Positions 17,002 to 25,843 of a DNA stretch of 64,000 nt are shown in pieces. The notes below the pieces were generated by a model that saw only the letters and a list, made by a program, of their open reading frames with translations, was not told the origin of the DNA and ran no database searches. Origin of the DNA: CAZVGZ01 sp964627605. GTDB taxonomy: Bacteria; Latescibacterota; MWCZ01; CAZVGZ01. Positions within the stretch are counted from its first letter, which is position 1. Each line of letters begins with the position of its first letter. The translations under genes were made by a program, and so were the position numbers. The DNA is taken from the NCBI GenBank assembly GCA_964627605.1, contig CAZVGZ010000018.1, forward strand, positions 1 to 64,000, read 5' to 3'.

Positions 17002-18072
17002 ATGCGCAACGAAAGCCTGTCTTTTCTGAAATCCATCCTGACAGCCCCTAGCCCGTCTGGCTACGAGCAGCCCGTGCAGCGGCTGTGGCGTGACTACACA
17101 CGCCCGTTCGCAGATGAGGTATCAACAGACCGGCACGGCAACACCATCGGCTCCCTAAACCCAGACGGTGCACCTCGCGTCATGCTCGCAGGCCACTCTG
17201 ATGAACTGGGCTTTCTTGTCAACTACATCAATGACGACGGCTATATCTATTTTGTGCCTGCCGGCGGGTTCGACGTGGCTATCATACCAGGGCGCCGAGT
17301 GCTGATCCACTCAGCCGATGGGCCGATCAAAGGGGTGATCGGAAAAAGGGCTATTCATCTGATGAGCGCTGAAGAGCGAAGTAGCCCCAAACCCAAAATC
17401 GAAGACATTTGGATCGATATCGGAGTCAAAAACAAAGAGGAAGCTCAGTCTCTGGTAACTGTGGGCGACTGCATCACCTACGATGTGGCCTACGAGGATT
17501 TGAGAAACGGTCTGGCCACATCCAGAGGGTTTGACGACAAAGCTGGATCGTTTGTTGTAGCAGAGGCCCTAAGGCTACTGTCCGAGCGGCAATCAGACCT
17601 TCAGGCCGCTGTCTTTTCAGTGAGTACCGTTCAGGAGGAAGTGGGGTTGCGAGGCGCTCATACCAGTGCGTACGGCGTCGATCCCGATGTCGGTGTCGCG
17701 GTAGATGTAACGCACGCCACCGATTCGCCTGACATGGACAAACGGCGTGTTGGAGATGTGACATTGGGAGGCGGGCCAGCGCTGACCAGAGGTGCTAATA
17801 TTAGTCCGGTGGTGTACGATGGTCTGGTGGAGACAGCCGAGAACGAGGGGATCAGCTACCAGGTGGAAGCGTATCCCCGAGGCACCGGCACCGACGCCAA
17901 CGCGATCCAGCTCACCCGCAGCGGTGTCGCCACCGGTCTGGTCAGCCTTCCGCTGCGCTACATGCACACACCTGTTGAGATGATGGCACTGAGCGACATG
18001 GAGGCGACTGCGCAGTTGCTGGCCAACTACTGCCTGTCGCTCACCCCAGAAACGAAGCTCGACTTGGAATAG
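17002..18072 (+). CDS. M42-family metallopeptidase (glutamyl/deblocking aminopeptidase)
   Basis: A cytoplasmic dinuclear-zinc aminopeptidase of family M42 (FrvX/YsdC/TET type), usually a large dodecamer that trims peptides. 356 residues. Metal and catalytic residues are visible: H65 and D67 in LAGHSDELG, the bridging Asp in SRGFDDKAG (about 178), the Glu pair in TVQEEVGLRGA (212-213), D235 in GVAVDVTHATD and the late His in RYMHTPVEMM. The ATG at 17002 is preceded by GAGGGCG. It follows glcF by 52 bases on the same strand, so it may be cotranscribed, and ends just before a strong hairpin terminator. Cellulase annotations of this family are usually misleading. Confidence 0.93.
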   Translation: MRNESLSFLKSILTAPSPSGYEQPVQRLWRDYTRPFADEVSTDRHGNTIGSLNPDGAPRVMLAGHSDELGFLVNYINDDGYIYFVPAGGFDVAIIPGRRVLIHSADGPIKGVIGKRAIHLMSAEERSSPKPKIEDIWIDIGVKNKEEAQSLVTVGDCITYDVAYEDLRNGLATSRGFDDKAGSFVVAEALRLLSERQSDLQAAVFSVSTVQEEVGLRGAHTSAYGVDPDVGVAVDVTHATDSPDMDKRRVGDVTLGGGPALTRGANISPVVYDGLVETAENEGISYQVEAYPRGTGTDANAIQLTRSGVATGLVSLPLRYMHTPVEMMALSDMEATAQLLANYCLSLTPETKLDLE

Positions 18073-18103
18073 GGGCCGTCCTCTGGTCTGTTTACCCACC
18101 AAA

Positions 18104-18141
18104 AAAACCGGCAGCGCCGCATCAAGGGCGCTGCCGGTTTT
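18104..18141. terminator. Bidirectional rho-independent terminator between M42 gene and rplI
   Basis: A perfect 15-base stem (18104-18118 against 18127-18141) with an 8-base loop. The GC core CCGGCAGCGCC is flanked by A-runs on the left and T-runs on the right, so it can terminate transcription from both convergent genes. Confidence 0.9.
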
Positions 18142-18159
18142 CTCTAATATTGTGACCTG

Positions 18160-18750
18160 CTACTCCAAATCGCTCACCTCAGCTTCGTCAGCATCAGGTG
18201 CATCGGCACTTTCCTCCGGCTCCGCTGCGACCTCGACTATTTCGGCCTGCGCTTCGGTATCCGGCTCCGCTGCAGAATCTGAATCAGTAGAAGCCACCGC
18301 TAGACCAGATTCTTGAACGACCCACACCTTCAACACAGCATGAACGCCGTGCCCCAGGTTCACCTCAACTTCGTGAACGTCTAGAGCGCGGATCGGCGTG
18401 TTGATTATGATCTGGCGCCGGTCAATCTGATAGTTCTTGGCCACTAGAGCATCGGCGATCTGTCGGTTAGTCACCGAGCCGAAAATCTGGTAGTCCTCGC
18501 CCACTGTGACTCCGATGGTGACCGAATCGGTCTCCAGAGTCGCTTTGAGGGAGTTGGATTCCTGATTTTCTTTGGCCAACATCATTTGTCTAGCTTTGCT
18601 TTCCTGCTCCCACGTTTTCATGCCTGCCGGAGACGCCCGGTAGGCCATCTGCCTGGGGATCAAGAAATTTCGGGCGTAGCCAGCTTTGACTTCAACGACT
18701 TCGCCAGCGTCACCCAGATTACTTACGTTGTCTCGTAGTATGATTTTCAT
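18160..18750 (-). CDS. rplI: 50S ribosomal protein L9 with acidic tail
   Basis: Large-subunit protein L9. The N-terminal domain (MKIILRDNVSNLGDAGEVVE, then GYARNFLIPRQMAYRAS) and the C-terminal rRNA-binding domain (GSVTNRQIADAL, VEVNLGHGVHAVLKVWVV) are both complete by about residue 150. A further ~45 residues are almost wholly acidic or small (for example EPDTEAQAEIVEVAAEPEES), which normal L9 lacks. It is the last gene of the rpsF-rpsR-rplI operon, 13 bases after rpsR. The terminator lies 18 bases past the stop. Confidence 0.95.
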   Translation of the reverse strand: MKIILRDNVSNLGDAGEVVEVKAGYARNFLIPRQMAYRASPAGMKTWEQESKARQMMLAKENQESNSLKATLETDSVTIGVTVGEDYQIFGSVTNRQIADALVAKNYQIDRRQIIINTPIRALDVHEVEVNLGHGVHAVLKVWVVQESGLAVASTDSDSAAEPDTEAQAEIVEVAAEPEESADAPDADEAEVSDLE

Positions 18751-18763
18751 GGAAACTCCTGGG

Positions 18764-18994
18764 CTATTTCAGCGCCTCGCTGAGGAACGGCAGAAGTGCG
18801 ATATGGCGGGACCGTTTGATTGCATGGGTTAGCTGACGCTGGTGCCGCTCACAAACACCGGACATCCGCCGAGGAATGATCTTGCCTCGATCGGCAATGT
18901 ACCGCCTGAGTGTCCGCTCATCTTTGTAGTCGATGTATGGAGTCTTGTCTTCGCAGAACCTGCACGGTTTGTGTCTACTGCTTCGTTCTCGCAT
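18764..18994 (-). CDS. rpsR: 30S ribosomal protein S18
   Basis: Small-subunit protein S18, which pairs with S6. 76 residues. Signatures are CRFCEDKTPYIDYKDERTLR and DRGKIIPRRMSGVCERHQRQ. The C-x2-C near the N-terminus plus a later Cys and His suggest the zinc-binding (C+) form. The ATG directly follows the rpsF stop with no spacer. The family normally continues TRAIKRARHIALLPF, seen here as THAIKRSRHIALLPF. Confidence 0.96.
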   Translation of the reverse strand: MRERSSRHKPCRFCEDKTPYIDYKDERTLRRYIADRGKIIPRRMSGVCERHQRQLTHAIKRSRHIALLPFLSEALK

Positions 18995-19390
18995 CTATTC
19001 GTCCTCCTCATCGTCGTCCCTGTCGTCGTCGCTTGGGGCGACGACACCGTCAGCTTTAGGGGCCAATCCCATCAGTGCTAACCGTTCGGTTTCCGCCAGT
19101 GGTCTGGGATGCAACAGAATCGTCATAAAGCGCAATACCGCTTCGTCGATCCGAGTCTCGCGCTCCAGATCGGCGGGAAGAGGTTCCGGTGCGATATAAC
19201 GAAGGAAAGTGTAGTCGCCCTGATCGCGTTTATTGATGAGGTAGGCCAGGCGGCGGGTACCACGCCTGTCAATGGTCATCTCGGTTGCTCCGCCATCAGT
19301 CAGGAACTGAGCATAGCGCTCAACACGAGCGTCCCTCATTTCCTCTTCAAGCTGTGCATCCAAAATGATCGTGGTTTCGTACGTGCGCAT
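18995..19390 (-). CDS. rpsF: 30S ribosomal protein S6 with acidic tail
   Basis: Small-subunit protein S6, binding 16S rRNA together with S18. The beta-alpha-beta fold begins MRTYETTIILDAQLEEEMRD, contains GTRRLAYLINKRDQGDYTFL and ends the core at DEAVLRFMTILL. The last ~12 residues are nearly all Asp and Glu (SDDDRDDDEEDE), echoing the E. coli S6 glutamate tail, which is added or modified. First gene of the S6-S18-L9 operon. The ATG is preceded by AAAGGGAGCTGCTT. Confidence 0.96.
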   Translation of the reverse strand: MRTYETTIILDAQLEEEMRDARVERYAQFLTDGGATEMTIDRRGTRRLAYLINKRDQGDYTFLRYIAPEPLPADLERETRIDEAVLRFMTILLHPRPLAETERLALMGLAPKADGVVAPSDDDRDDDEEDE

Positions 19391-19415
19391 AAGCAGCTCC
19401 CTTTGGACGTTTAGG

Positions 19416-19439
19416 CCCCCGCCTTGGAAAAGTCGGGAG
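19416..19439 (-). promoter_or_regulatory. Possible hairpin in the rpsF leader (S6:S18 autoregulation candidate)
   Basis: On the minus strand, 25-50 bases before the rpsF start, CTCCCG can pair with CGGGGG around a 12-base loop containing CC. The S6:S18 complex is known to bind such a stem-loop in rpsF leaders of many bacteria. This is a short match found by eye and not a confirmed motif. Confidence 0.22.
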
Positions 19440-19519
19440 CAGAGAGTGACTCTATTCAGGTCTCGAAATCTCCTGGTGGCCTGCGCCGCGCAGGAATAAT
19501 CTACGACGAAATCCTAAAT

Positions 19520-21523
19520 TTACGACAGAGGGGTGATCTTGGTCAATGCCGGTGCCAACACCAGCGAAACGACCGACATCAGCTTGATAAGAATGTTCAT
19601 TGATGGGCCCGATGTGTCTTTGAACGGGTCGCCGACAGTGTCACCAACGACAGCAGCTTTGTGAGCGTCTGATCCTTTGCCGCCTAAGTTGCCAGACTCA
19701 ATGTACTTTTTGGCGTTGTCCCACGCTCCACCGCCATTGGCCATCATCAGCGCCATCAACACGCCAGTAACCGTCGCGCCAGCTAGCATACCGCCGAGAG
19801 CTTCAGTTCCCAGCACAACTCCAACGACAACCGGTGTCAAAACTGCGGTCAGCCCTGGGGCAACCATCTGTCCAAGAGCGGCTTTGGTGGCGATGTCAAC
19901 ACACCGCTCAGTATCCGGCTCCCCTGTGCCCTCCATGATCCCGGGTATTTCCCTGAACTGCCGCCTCACCTCTTCCACCATCGCGAATGCCGCTTTGCCC
20001 ACCGACGTCATGGTCAATGCCGCAACGAAGAACGGCACCGCGCCTCCGATAAGTAGCCCGATAACAACAACGGGGTCGGTAAGGTTGATGACATCAATGC
20101 CGACAGCTTTGATGTAAGCACTAAAAAGTGCCAGCGCGGTGAGCGCGGCAGATCCGATGGCGAAACCTTTGCCAATCGCAGCTGTAGTGTTCCCAAGCGA
20201 GTCGAGGCCGTCGGTAATCTCACGCGTCTCAGGCCCCAGACCAGCCATTTCGCTGATACCGCCAGCGTTGTCGGCGATAGGACCATACGCGTCCACCGCC
20301 ATCGTAATCCCCACCGTTGACAGCATTCCCACCGCACTGAGCCCGATGCCGTAAAGGCCACCCAACTGAAACGCGCCATAGATACCGATACATATCACTA
20401 TCACCGGCAGGGCGGTGCTCGCCATCCCCACCGCAAGGCCTGTTATTATGTTTGTCGCAGGTCCGGTCTCTGACGCCTTGGCGATTCTCAAAACCGGCGT
20501 GCTTCCGGTGTAGTACTCCGTGATGAGACCGATCACTATCCCAACCAGCGATCCGAAGACAATAATCCACCAGATTCGCACGTCGATGCCCAACGCCGAT
20601 ACGATCGCGTAGACACCAGCCATCATCAAAGCAGCAGCAATGAACGTTGAATAGCGCAGTGCAGCAGCAGCGCTTAGCGATCTCAACACCACTATCGACG
20701 CGATCCCGATCAACGACGCCACCAGACCAGCCATCACCGCCAGCAGCGGAAGCGACATAAACGCAATCCTGTTGGCAGCAATATCTGGAGCTGCTGTCGT
20801 CGCAGCGATGGCGATGGTGGCGATGATAGATCCTACATAGGACTCAAATATGTCCGCCCCCATCCCAGCCGTATCGCCAACGTTGTCCCCCACGTTGTCG
20901 GCGATAACCGCCGGATTGCGAGGGTCGTCTTCAGGGATGCCAGCCTCGACTTTGCCCACCAGATCAGCGCCAACATCTGCGGATTTAGTAAAAATGCCGC
21001 CGCCAACGCGTGCGAACAGGGCTATAGAGCTCGCGCCCATGGCAAACCCATTTATCACCGATGGATCGGACTGAGCGTACCAGAGGAAAAACACTCCGAC
21101 GCCAAGAACACCCAAGCTCGCCACTGAGAGGCCCATGACCGATCCGCCCAAAAACGCCACCGACAGCGCCGCTCCAGCGCCCTGCTCGTTCGCTGCGGCT
21201 GTGGTGCGGACGTTGGCTCGTGTAGCAGCCTCCATGCCGAACAGCCCAGCAGTCATCGAACAGACAGCACCAGCCAGGAATGCGATAGCGGTCTCTGCAG
21301 GATCGACGAAAAAGTGCAGCAGCACCGCGACGACCACCACGAACACAGCTAGTATCGAATATTCACGCCGCAGGAATGTCATCGCCCCTTGATGAATCTT
21401 ATTGGCGATATCCTGCATTTTCTCTGTGCCTGGCGACTTGCGTTTTATACTGCCGTAGACCAAAACCGCCAACACCAGCCCGACCCCGCCGAGAAATGGA
21501 GCCCAACTCGTCCATGAAAGCAT
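19520..21523 (-). CDS. hppA: Membrane-bound, probably K+-dependent, ion-pumping pyrophosphatase
   Basis: Integral membrane pyrophosphatase that couples PPi hydrolysis to H+ and/or Na+ export. 667 residues, about 16 transmembrane helices. The substrate motifs are present: KSADVGADLVGKVEAGIPED, IADNVGDNVGDTAGMGADIF and the late GGAWDNAKKYIESG and GDTVGDPFKDTSGPSMNILI. At the cation-selectivity site the sequence is GNTTAAIGKG. Ala there is typical of the K+-dependent class; K+-independent pumps have Lys. Whether H+ or Na+ is moved cannot be decided by eye. AAGGAGTAGACG precedes the ATG. It is probably a separate transcript from rpsF, 129 bases downstream. Confidence 0.96.
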   Translation of the reverse strand: MLSWTSWAPFLGGVGLVLAVLVYGSIKRKSPGTEKMQDIANKIHQGAMTFLRREYSILAVFVVVVAVLLHFFVDPAETAIAFLAGAVCSMTAGLFGMEAATRANVRTTAAANEQGAGAALSVAFLGGSVMGLSVASLGVLGVGVFFLWYAQSDPSVINGFAMGASSIALFARVGGGIFTKSADVGADLVGKVEAGIPEDDPRNPAVIADNVGDNVGDTAGMGADIFESYVGSIIATIAIAATTAAPDIAANRIAFMSLPLLAVMAGLVASLIGIASIVVLRSLSAAAALRYSTFIAAALMMAGVYAIVSALGIDVRIWWIIVFGSLVGIVIGLITEYYTGSTPVLRIAKASETGPATNIITGLAVGMASTALPVIVICIGIYGAFQLGGLYGIGLSAVGMLSTVGITMAVDAYGPIADNAGGISEMAGLGPETREITDGLDSLGNTTAAIGKGFAIGSAALTALALFSAYIKAVGIDVINLTDPVVVIGLLIGGAVPFFVAALTMTSVGKAAFAMVEEVRRQFREIPGIMEGTGEPDTERCVDIATKAALGQMVAPGLTAVLTPVVVGVVLGTEALGGMLAGATVTGVLMALMMANGGGAWDNAKKYIESGNLGGKGSDAHKAAVVGDTVGDPFKDTSGPSMNILIKLMSVVSLVLAPALTKITPLS

Positions 21524-21567
21524 CGTCTACTCCTTGCAGGTTTTGCCTTTGGGTTTGAGGCTTGCTG

Positions 21568-22152
21568 CTATTCGGTGGCCGACCGTGGCGGGAGGCTGCG
21601 AGCCGCGTAGCGGTCCGCAGCGGCTTGGTAACCGCCGTCGGCGAAGGATTCGCACACTTTTATCGCCTCATCTATAGCTTCTCTGATGGGAGGCCGGTCA
21701 GGTTCGTCGAATGGTGACAGTACGTATCGGATGAGCGACTGGTCTGGAGGTGGTGCACCGACGCCGATTCGCAGTCGGGCATATGGCGCGCCGTCAAGCT
21801 CGTCGCTGATCGACGCCAGCCCGTTATGACCTCCGTCTGAACCACCGGCACGCAGACGGATATCTCCTGGACGAAGGTGAATATCGTCAACCACGACCAG
21901 CGTGTCTTCTATGGAAGCGCATACATCCCTCAACGCCGCCTCCACAGCCAGACCGCTGCTATTCATAAATGTAAGAGGTTTCACCAACTCGCAGGGGGGG
22001 GAAGGGCTATGTGCTCCGTCCCACAGTTTGTTCGAGTGGTCCCAATGTACCGCCCAGATGCCTGCGAGGGCGTCGAGGGTCATGAAACCAGCGTTGTGGC
22101 GTGTTTGGGAGTAGCTGGGGCCTGGGTTTCCCAGGCCCACGATCACTCTCAT
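21568..22152 (-). CDS. pth: Peptidyl-tRNA hydrolase
   Basis: Releases tRNA from prematurely dropped peptidyl-tRNAs. 194 residues. Active-site elements are IVGLGNPGPSYSQTRHNAGF (Asn and catalytic His), KPLTFMNSSGLAV (Asn), VVVDDIHLRPGDIRLRAGG (Asp) and SDGGHNGLASI (Asn). Its ATG overlaps the rplY stop in a TAATG junction, so translation is coupled; rplY-pth is a standard pair. Confidence 0.96.
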   Translation of the reverse strand: MRVIVGLGNPGPSYSQTRHNAGFMTLDALAGIWAVHWDHSNKLWDGAHSPSPPCELVKPLTFMNSSGLAVEAALRDVCASIEDTLVVVDDIHLRPGDIRLRAGGSDGGHNGLASISDELDGAPYARLRIGVGAPPPDQSLIRYVLSPFDEPDRPPIREAIDEAIKVCESFADGGYQAAADRYAARSLPPRSATE

Positions 22153-22817
22153 TACTCTTCTTCGTCTTCCTCGGACTCATCGTCTTCGGCACCAACCAGC
22201 TCCGGCTCAGCACCCTCTTCGAGCTCAAGATCAAGCTCTTCGGGCTCTTCTTCGGCAAGAGGCGCTGACACCATCACTACAGGAAGATCAGAGTCCTGGG
22301 TGAAGTTCAAGTTCTCAAGGTCCAGATCACCGATGGTTATCGAATCGCCAATCTCCAGCGCCGACACATCGACTTCAATATTCTCCGGGATATACTGCAC
22401 CTGGCACTGGGTAGAGAGCATATGCTGCGAGACCTGAAGGATACCGCCTTCCTGTGTCCCGGCTGCGCTGCCCACAGTCGTCACCGGTACATCGACGGTC
22501 ACCACAGTTGCGTCTGTTACCCGCAGCAGATCGACATGGGTAATGTGTTCGGTTAGCGGGTCGCGTTGGAGGTCGCGGATGAGCACTTCATCATCGCCTC
22601 CGTCTTTGAAATCCACCTGTACGGGACGGGAGCCACCGTGATGTGTCAACAACATTTCGATCTCGTGAGTCTCGGCTTCAATAGCCATCGAAGCGGTTTC
22701 GCCACCGTAGACAACCCCAGGGATACGGCCCAAACGACGAAGACGTTTCGCCGCACCTTTTCCGCGCCCTTGGCGCGTTGTGACGTTCAATGTGGCATTG
22801 TCCATGCCGCTCTCCAT
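22152..22817 (-). CDS. rplY: 50S ribosomal protein L25/CTC with acidic tail
   Basis: 5S rRNA-binding ribosomal protein of the long CTC type. 221 residues: the L25 domain (VTTRQGRGKGAAKRLRRLGR, IPGVVYGG, VLIRDLQRDPLTEHITHVDL) then the TL5-type beta domain (IPENIEVDVSALEIGDSI). The last ~40 residues are strongly acidic (for example GAEDDESEEDEEE). Two starts are possible: ATG 22817 after GGAGG at a 10-base distance, and ATG 22805 after GGAGAG at 4 bases. The second gives the more usual N-terminus. The usual upstream prs gene is absent; a tRNA-Gln lies there instead. Confidence 0.95.
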   Translation of the reverse strand: MESGMDNATLNVTTRQGRGKGAAKRLRRLGRIPGVVYGGETASMAIEAETHEIEMLLTHHGGSRPVQVDFKDGGDDEVLIRDLQRDPLTEHITHVDLLRVTDATVVTVDVPVTTVGSAAGTQEGGILQVSQHMLSTQCQVQYIPENIEVDVSALEIGDSITIGDLDLENLNFTQDSDLPVVMVSAPLAEEEPEELDLELEEGAEPELVGAEDDESEEDEEE

Positions 22818-22971
22818 GGGCAGTGAGCCTCCATCATGATATCTGCCTCGCCGGGTGACAACTTCCCCAGACGGGCTGCTGATTCGGGTGAATAGTCAAA
22901 TCTGCAATCAGAAAAAACTGTCTTGTCGCTTGTTGTACCAAATGGCTACAGACGATCGGGCCAACCTATTA

Positions 22972-23042
22972 TTGGGGCGGGAGGATTCGAACCTCCATAA
23001 CAGGATCCAAAATCCTGTGTCCTGCCATTGGACGACGCCCCA
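22972..23042 (-). tRNA. tRNA-Gln (TTG)
   Basis: A 71-base cloverleaf on the minus strand. The acceptor stem TGGGGCG pairs perfectly with CGCCCCA. The anticodon arm CAGGA-TTTTGGA-TCCTG gives anticodon TTG (glutamine), and the T arm is GGAGG-TTCGAAT-CCTCC. The U1-A72 opening pair is typical of bacterial tRNA-Gln. No CCA is encoded. Confidence 0.95.
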
Positions 23043-23104
23043 TTAGTCCACCAACGGTGCCAGATGCTTTTCGGTTCGGGTACCAAATCGTACCTCAAAA
23101 TATC

Positions 23105-23809
23105 TCATCTATCCGAACACTGGTCAAGGTCTCTCTTTGGAACAGTTGCCATGAAAAGAGTAGCAATGCCGCCGCTCAGCCCCTCAACTCGCTCGATAGT
23201 AAACCCCGATGTTTCCATAAGTGCCACCAGCTTCTTGGGTGACTCGAACTCTTCGACAGACTTGACTAGATACACGTACGCTTCTTTGTCGCCACTGATC
23301 AGGCTTCCGATGCGCGGCAGCACATGTCTGAAATAGGGGCTAAAGAACCACTTCCAAAATACCCCCGCACTAGGCGTGAACTCCAGTAATAGCAGACGCC
23401 CGCCCGGTGAAATCACCCGCATAAGTTCCTTTAGGGCCGCCAAACGATCCGGGATGTTCCGAATTCCGAAAGCGACTGTTGCCGCATCGAATACTCCGGT
23501 TCCGAACGGCAGCGCCAACCCGTCGCCTGCGATGGGGAAAAACTTGTTCGCTCCGCTGTCCTGTCTGCATTTGCGCCGCGAGTGCGCCAACATTGACGTT
23601 GCTGGATCAACGCCAACGACTGAGTGCCTTCGTCTACAGAGAATGGCAGCCACGTCGCCGGTGCCGCACGCCAAATCCAGTACCCTTTCATGGGTTTTGG
23701 GATCGAGTCGGCGGGTCATCTTGCGTCGCCAGAGCGCATCAACGCCCAGGCTCAATACGTGGTTGAGGAGATCGTAGCGGTGCGATATCCGATTGAACAT
23801 TCGGACCAC
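23105..23809 (-). CDS. ubiE: UbiE/MenG quinone C-methyltransferase
   Basis: SAM-dependent methyltransferase of menaquinone/ubiquinone synthesis. 234 residues. Visible: MFNRISHRYDLLNHVLSLGV (family start), the SAM motif VLDLACGTGDVAAIL, AGDGLALPFGTGVFDAATVA, FGIRNIPDRLAALKELMRV and LLLLEFTPSAGVFWKWFFSP. The start is a GTG at 23809. Whether the product is demethylmenaquinone methyltransferase (MenG) or also acts on ubiquinone precursors cannot be seen; the lineage suggests menaquinone. Divergent from the TlpA-like gene, 54 bases away. Confidence 0.93.
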   Translation of the reverse strand: MVRMFNRISHRYDLLNHVLSLGVDALWRRKMTRRLDPKTHERVLDLACGTGDVAAILCRRRHSVVGVDPATSMLAHSRRKCRQDSGANKFFPIAGDGLALPFGTGVFDAATVAFGIRNIPDRLAALKELMRVISPGGRLLLLEFTPSAGVFWKWFFSPYFRHVLPRIGSLISGDKEAYVYLVKSVEEFESPKKLVALMETSGFTIERVEGLSGGIATLFMATVPKRDLDQCSDR

Positions 23810-23863
23810 AGATCGCGAATACGATGTTGTATCTTTGTTGGAGATTGTCTAATCCTAACCCGA

Positions 23864-24919
23864 ATGTCAGTAATGAAGAAGCCGCCAAAAAAATACTTCA
23901 CGGCAGATCGATCAGCAGTCATGGTCAGACTTTTGGCTGCACTGGTAATCGCAACAACCACGGCGCTCACCGGTGCCCAACCTGGCCGGTCGGCATCCAA
24001 AGATTTGAAGACGGTCACCTCTCTGCTCAACCGCCAACGCAGTTCAGAAGCGCAGGTACGGTCCGACTACGAACAGGCGCTGGCGATGTTGGGGCAGTTG
24101 CTAGATGCCTACCCTGATGCCCAAGAGCGCGACCCAGCGATGTTCCTGGTTGCTCACGCCTACTGGGGACTGCAACGTCCCGATTCGGCACGGACGGCGA
24201 TCGCCTCGTATCTGGCGCACCACCCATCGGGTCGGTACGTCCCAACTGCGCGATTCCTGAACGCGCAGCTCGATTGGGAATCGGGCCTGGTTGACAGCGG
24301 GCTATCTCGGATGACACAGGTCATCGACACCTACGCCGACGCCCTCCAAACCGCCGAACTGCGGCTGATGGCCGCCAGGAGTATGATAACCGCAGGCCGG
24401 TTTCGCGACGCCCAAACACAGCTTGAAGCAATAGTGACGTTGGACTCACCAGGCTGGGCGCGCGCAGCAGCAGAACCGATTCTTGTCGATGTGAGGCTTG
24501 CTGGTCAGCCAGCACCGTCATTTAGTGGCGTCGATGTTGACGGCGACGCTCTTGCGTTATCTGATTTCTATGGATCGGTTGTGCTGTTGGATTTTTGGGC
24601 TTCGTGGTGCGGTCCTTGCCGACAGACTATACCCCACCTAAAACAGCTCTACAGCCGCTATGCTTCCCAAGGCTTCAAAGTCGTTGGCGTCAGCCTGGAT
24701 AATAGTGCTGGCGCACTAAGGCGATTCAAACAGAAATTTCGTATCCCGTGGCGCTCACACTTTGATGGGCGCGGATGGCGGAATCAGGTTGCCAGGATGT
24801 ACGGTGTCACATCGATTCCCAAGAGCTATCTACTGGACCGGCAAGGTCGGATCATAGCGTTTGACCTCCGCAACAACGATCTCGACAGAGCAGTCGCCGC
24901 TGCACTCTCCAACCAGTGA
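23864..24919 (+). CDS. TlpA/ResA-type thioredoxin with N-terminal TPR-like domain
   Basis: An exported disulfide oxidoreductase. A signal or anchor segment (MVRLLAALVIATTTALTGAQ) is followed by about 200 helical residues resembling TPR repeats (AMLGQLLDAYPDAQERDPAM, FLVAHAYWGLQRPDSART), then an AhpC/TSA-TlpA thioredoxin domain (about residues 225-352). That domain has the active site DFWASWCGPCRQTIPHLKQL and the cis-Pro loop VTSIPKSYLLDRQG. It probably keeps periplasmic thiols reduced. The start at 23864 is a best guess, as none of the ATGs (23864, 23873, 23921) has a good ribosome binding site. Confidence 0.88.
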   Translation: MSVMKKPPKKYFTADRSAVMVRLLAALVIATTTALTGAQPGRSASKDLKTVTSLLNRQRSSEAQVRSDYEQALAMLGQLLDAYPDAQERDPAMFLVAHAYWGLQRPDSARTAIASYLAHHPSGRYVPTARFLNAQLDWESGLVDSGLSRMTQVIDTYADALQTAELRLMAARSMITAGRFRDAQTQLEAIVTLDSPGWARAAAEPILVDVRLAGQPAPSFSGVDVDGDALALSDFYGSVVLLDFWASWCGPCRQTIPHLKQLYSRYASQGFKVVGVSLDNSAGALRRFKQKFRIPWRSHFDGRGWRNQVARMYGVTSIPKSYLLDRQGRIIAFDLRNNDLDRAVAAALSNQ

Positions 24920-24997
24920 CACCAGTCGAAACCTCCAGGTTGTTTTCTGTCGCCGCACTTTTCAGTTGGCGCTTCGTGCGGTGCGAGCAGTCTCCTA

Positions 24998-25777
24998 CTA
25001 CTCTACTTCTGGTTCCTTTTTCACCGCCAATACAGCCTCAGGATCGCCGGTTTCCATCACTCTCAGGTCGTAGTAGACCACGGTCTGGAGCACCGCCAGG
25101 AACGGAAACATCACCAAATAGAGCCCCCAGCGGACGATGGGAGCCACCTGAACCCACAGGCTCACCATCTCATCGGGGCCGGTCAGGTTCTCACCGACAG
25201 GGGTCTGAGATGGCGAAACACCCCCGGTGAGCGCTACGACCAACATCTGGATTATCATGCTCACGAGGAGCACCCCAAGGCAAAGGCCCCACACGGGACG
25301 AACCAACTCCCAACTCCGCTTGATCGCGTCCATCGCACGGGCACCTTCAAGTATGACAATCTGGTCGCCGATGATCGTTGCCAAAAGCCAAGCGGTCATC
25401 AGGCCGATCCCAAGAACTCCCAGACCTGCGCCAAGCAACAGCGCCCCTCCGTTTACCAGCAGCGCCAGCAGCACCGCCTGGATAAGCACTTCAATCTCAA
25501 CCGAAACACAAGCCTCCCACACCGTGCCAGCTTGGCCTCGCCAGCTCTCCCAGATGTCTCTGACCAGCACGACGTATCCTGGAAGAGTCGCAAGGGTTAA
25601 CACCAGCCCGTCCATCGCGTCGTCTTTGATGCCAGCCAAGTGGAGTATTACCAAAGGTGGGACTATAATGATCGCGCTGAGGCTGGCCCAACGGTTAAAC
25701 CCTGCGGAAAATACTCGGGCGGTGTCAGCAAGAACCTGATTCATGGATGGTGCAGACGGGCGCGAATCGGGCATCAA
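24998..25777 (-). CDS. Hypothetical multi-pass membrane protein
   Basis: 259 residues with about five or six hydrophobic segments (SLSAIIIVPPLVILHLAG, VLIQAVLLALLVNGGALLL, GVLGIGLMTAWLLATII, LCLGVLLVSMIIQMLVVAL and a last one near WGLYLVMFPFLAVLQTVVYY). The layout, with EGARAMDAIKRSWELVRPVW between helices, resembles the glycerophosphoryl-diester-phosphodiesterase membrane domain/DUF975-like group, but I cannot name a function. The start could also be the ATG at 25744. Convergent with the TlpA-like gene. The 66 bases to the next gene upstream hold nothing obvious. Confidence 0.7.
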   Translation of the reverse strand: MMPDSRPSAPSMNQVLADTARVFSAGFNRWASLSAIIIVPPLVILHLAGIKDDAMDGLVLTLATLPGYVVLVRDIWESWRGQAGTVWEACVSVEIEVLIQAVLLALLVNGGALLLGAGLGVLGIGLMTAWLLATIIGDQIVILEGARAMDAIKRSWELVRPVWGLCLGVLLVSMIIQMLVVALTGGVSPSQTPVGENLTGPDEMVSLWVQVAPIVRWGLYLVMFPFLAVLQTVVYYDLRVMETGDPEAVLAVKKEPEVE

Positions 25778-25843
25778 AAAAAGTTTCGGATAGGTTGTTT
25801 GACTGCGGACGCGGGCGATCTGGCGGTTGGGCGTAAGTTGGTC

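Noticed and set aside
19677..21392. Several long open frames on the plus strand across the pyrophosphatase gene
   Set aside because: They are antisense to an unmistakable hppA with conserved motifs, are Ser/Pro/Thr-rich shadow translations and lack ribosome binding sites.
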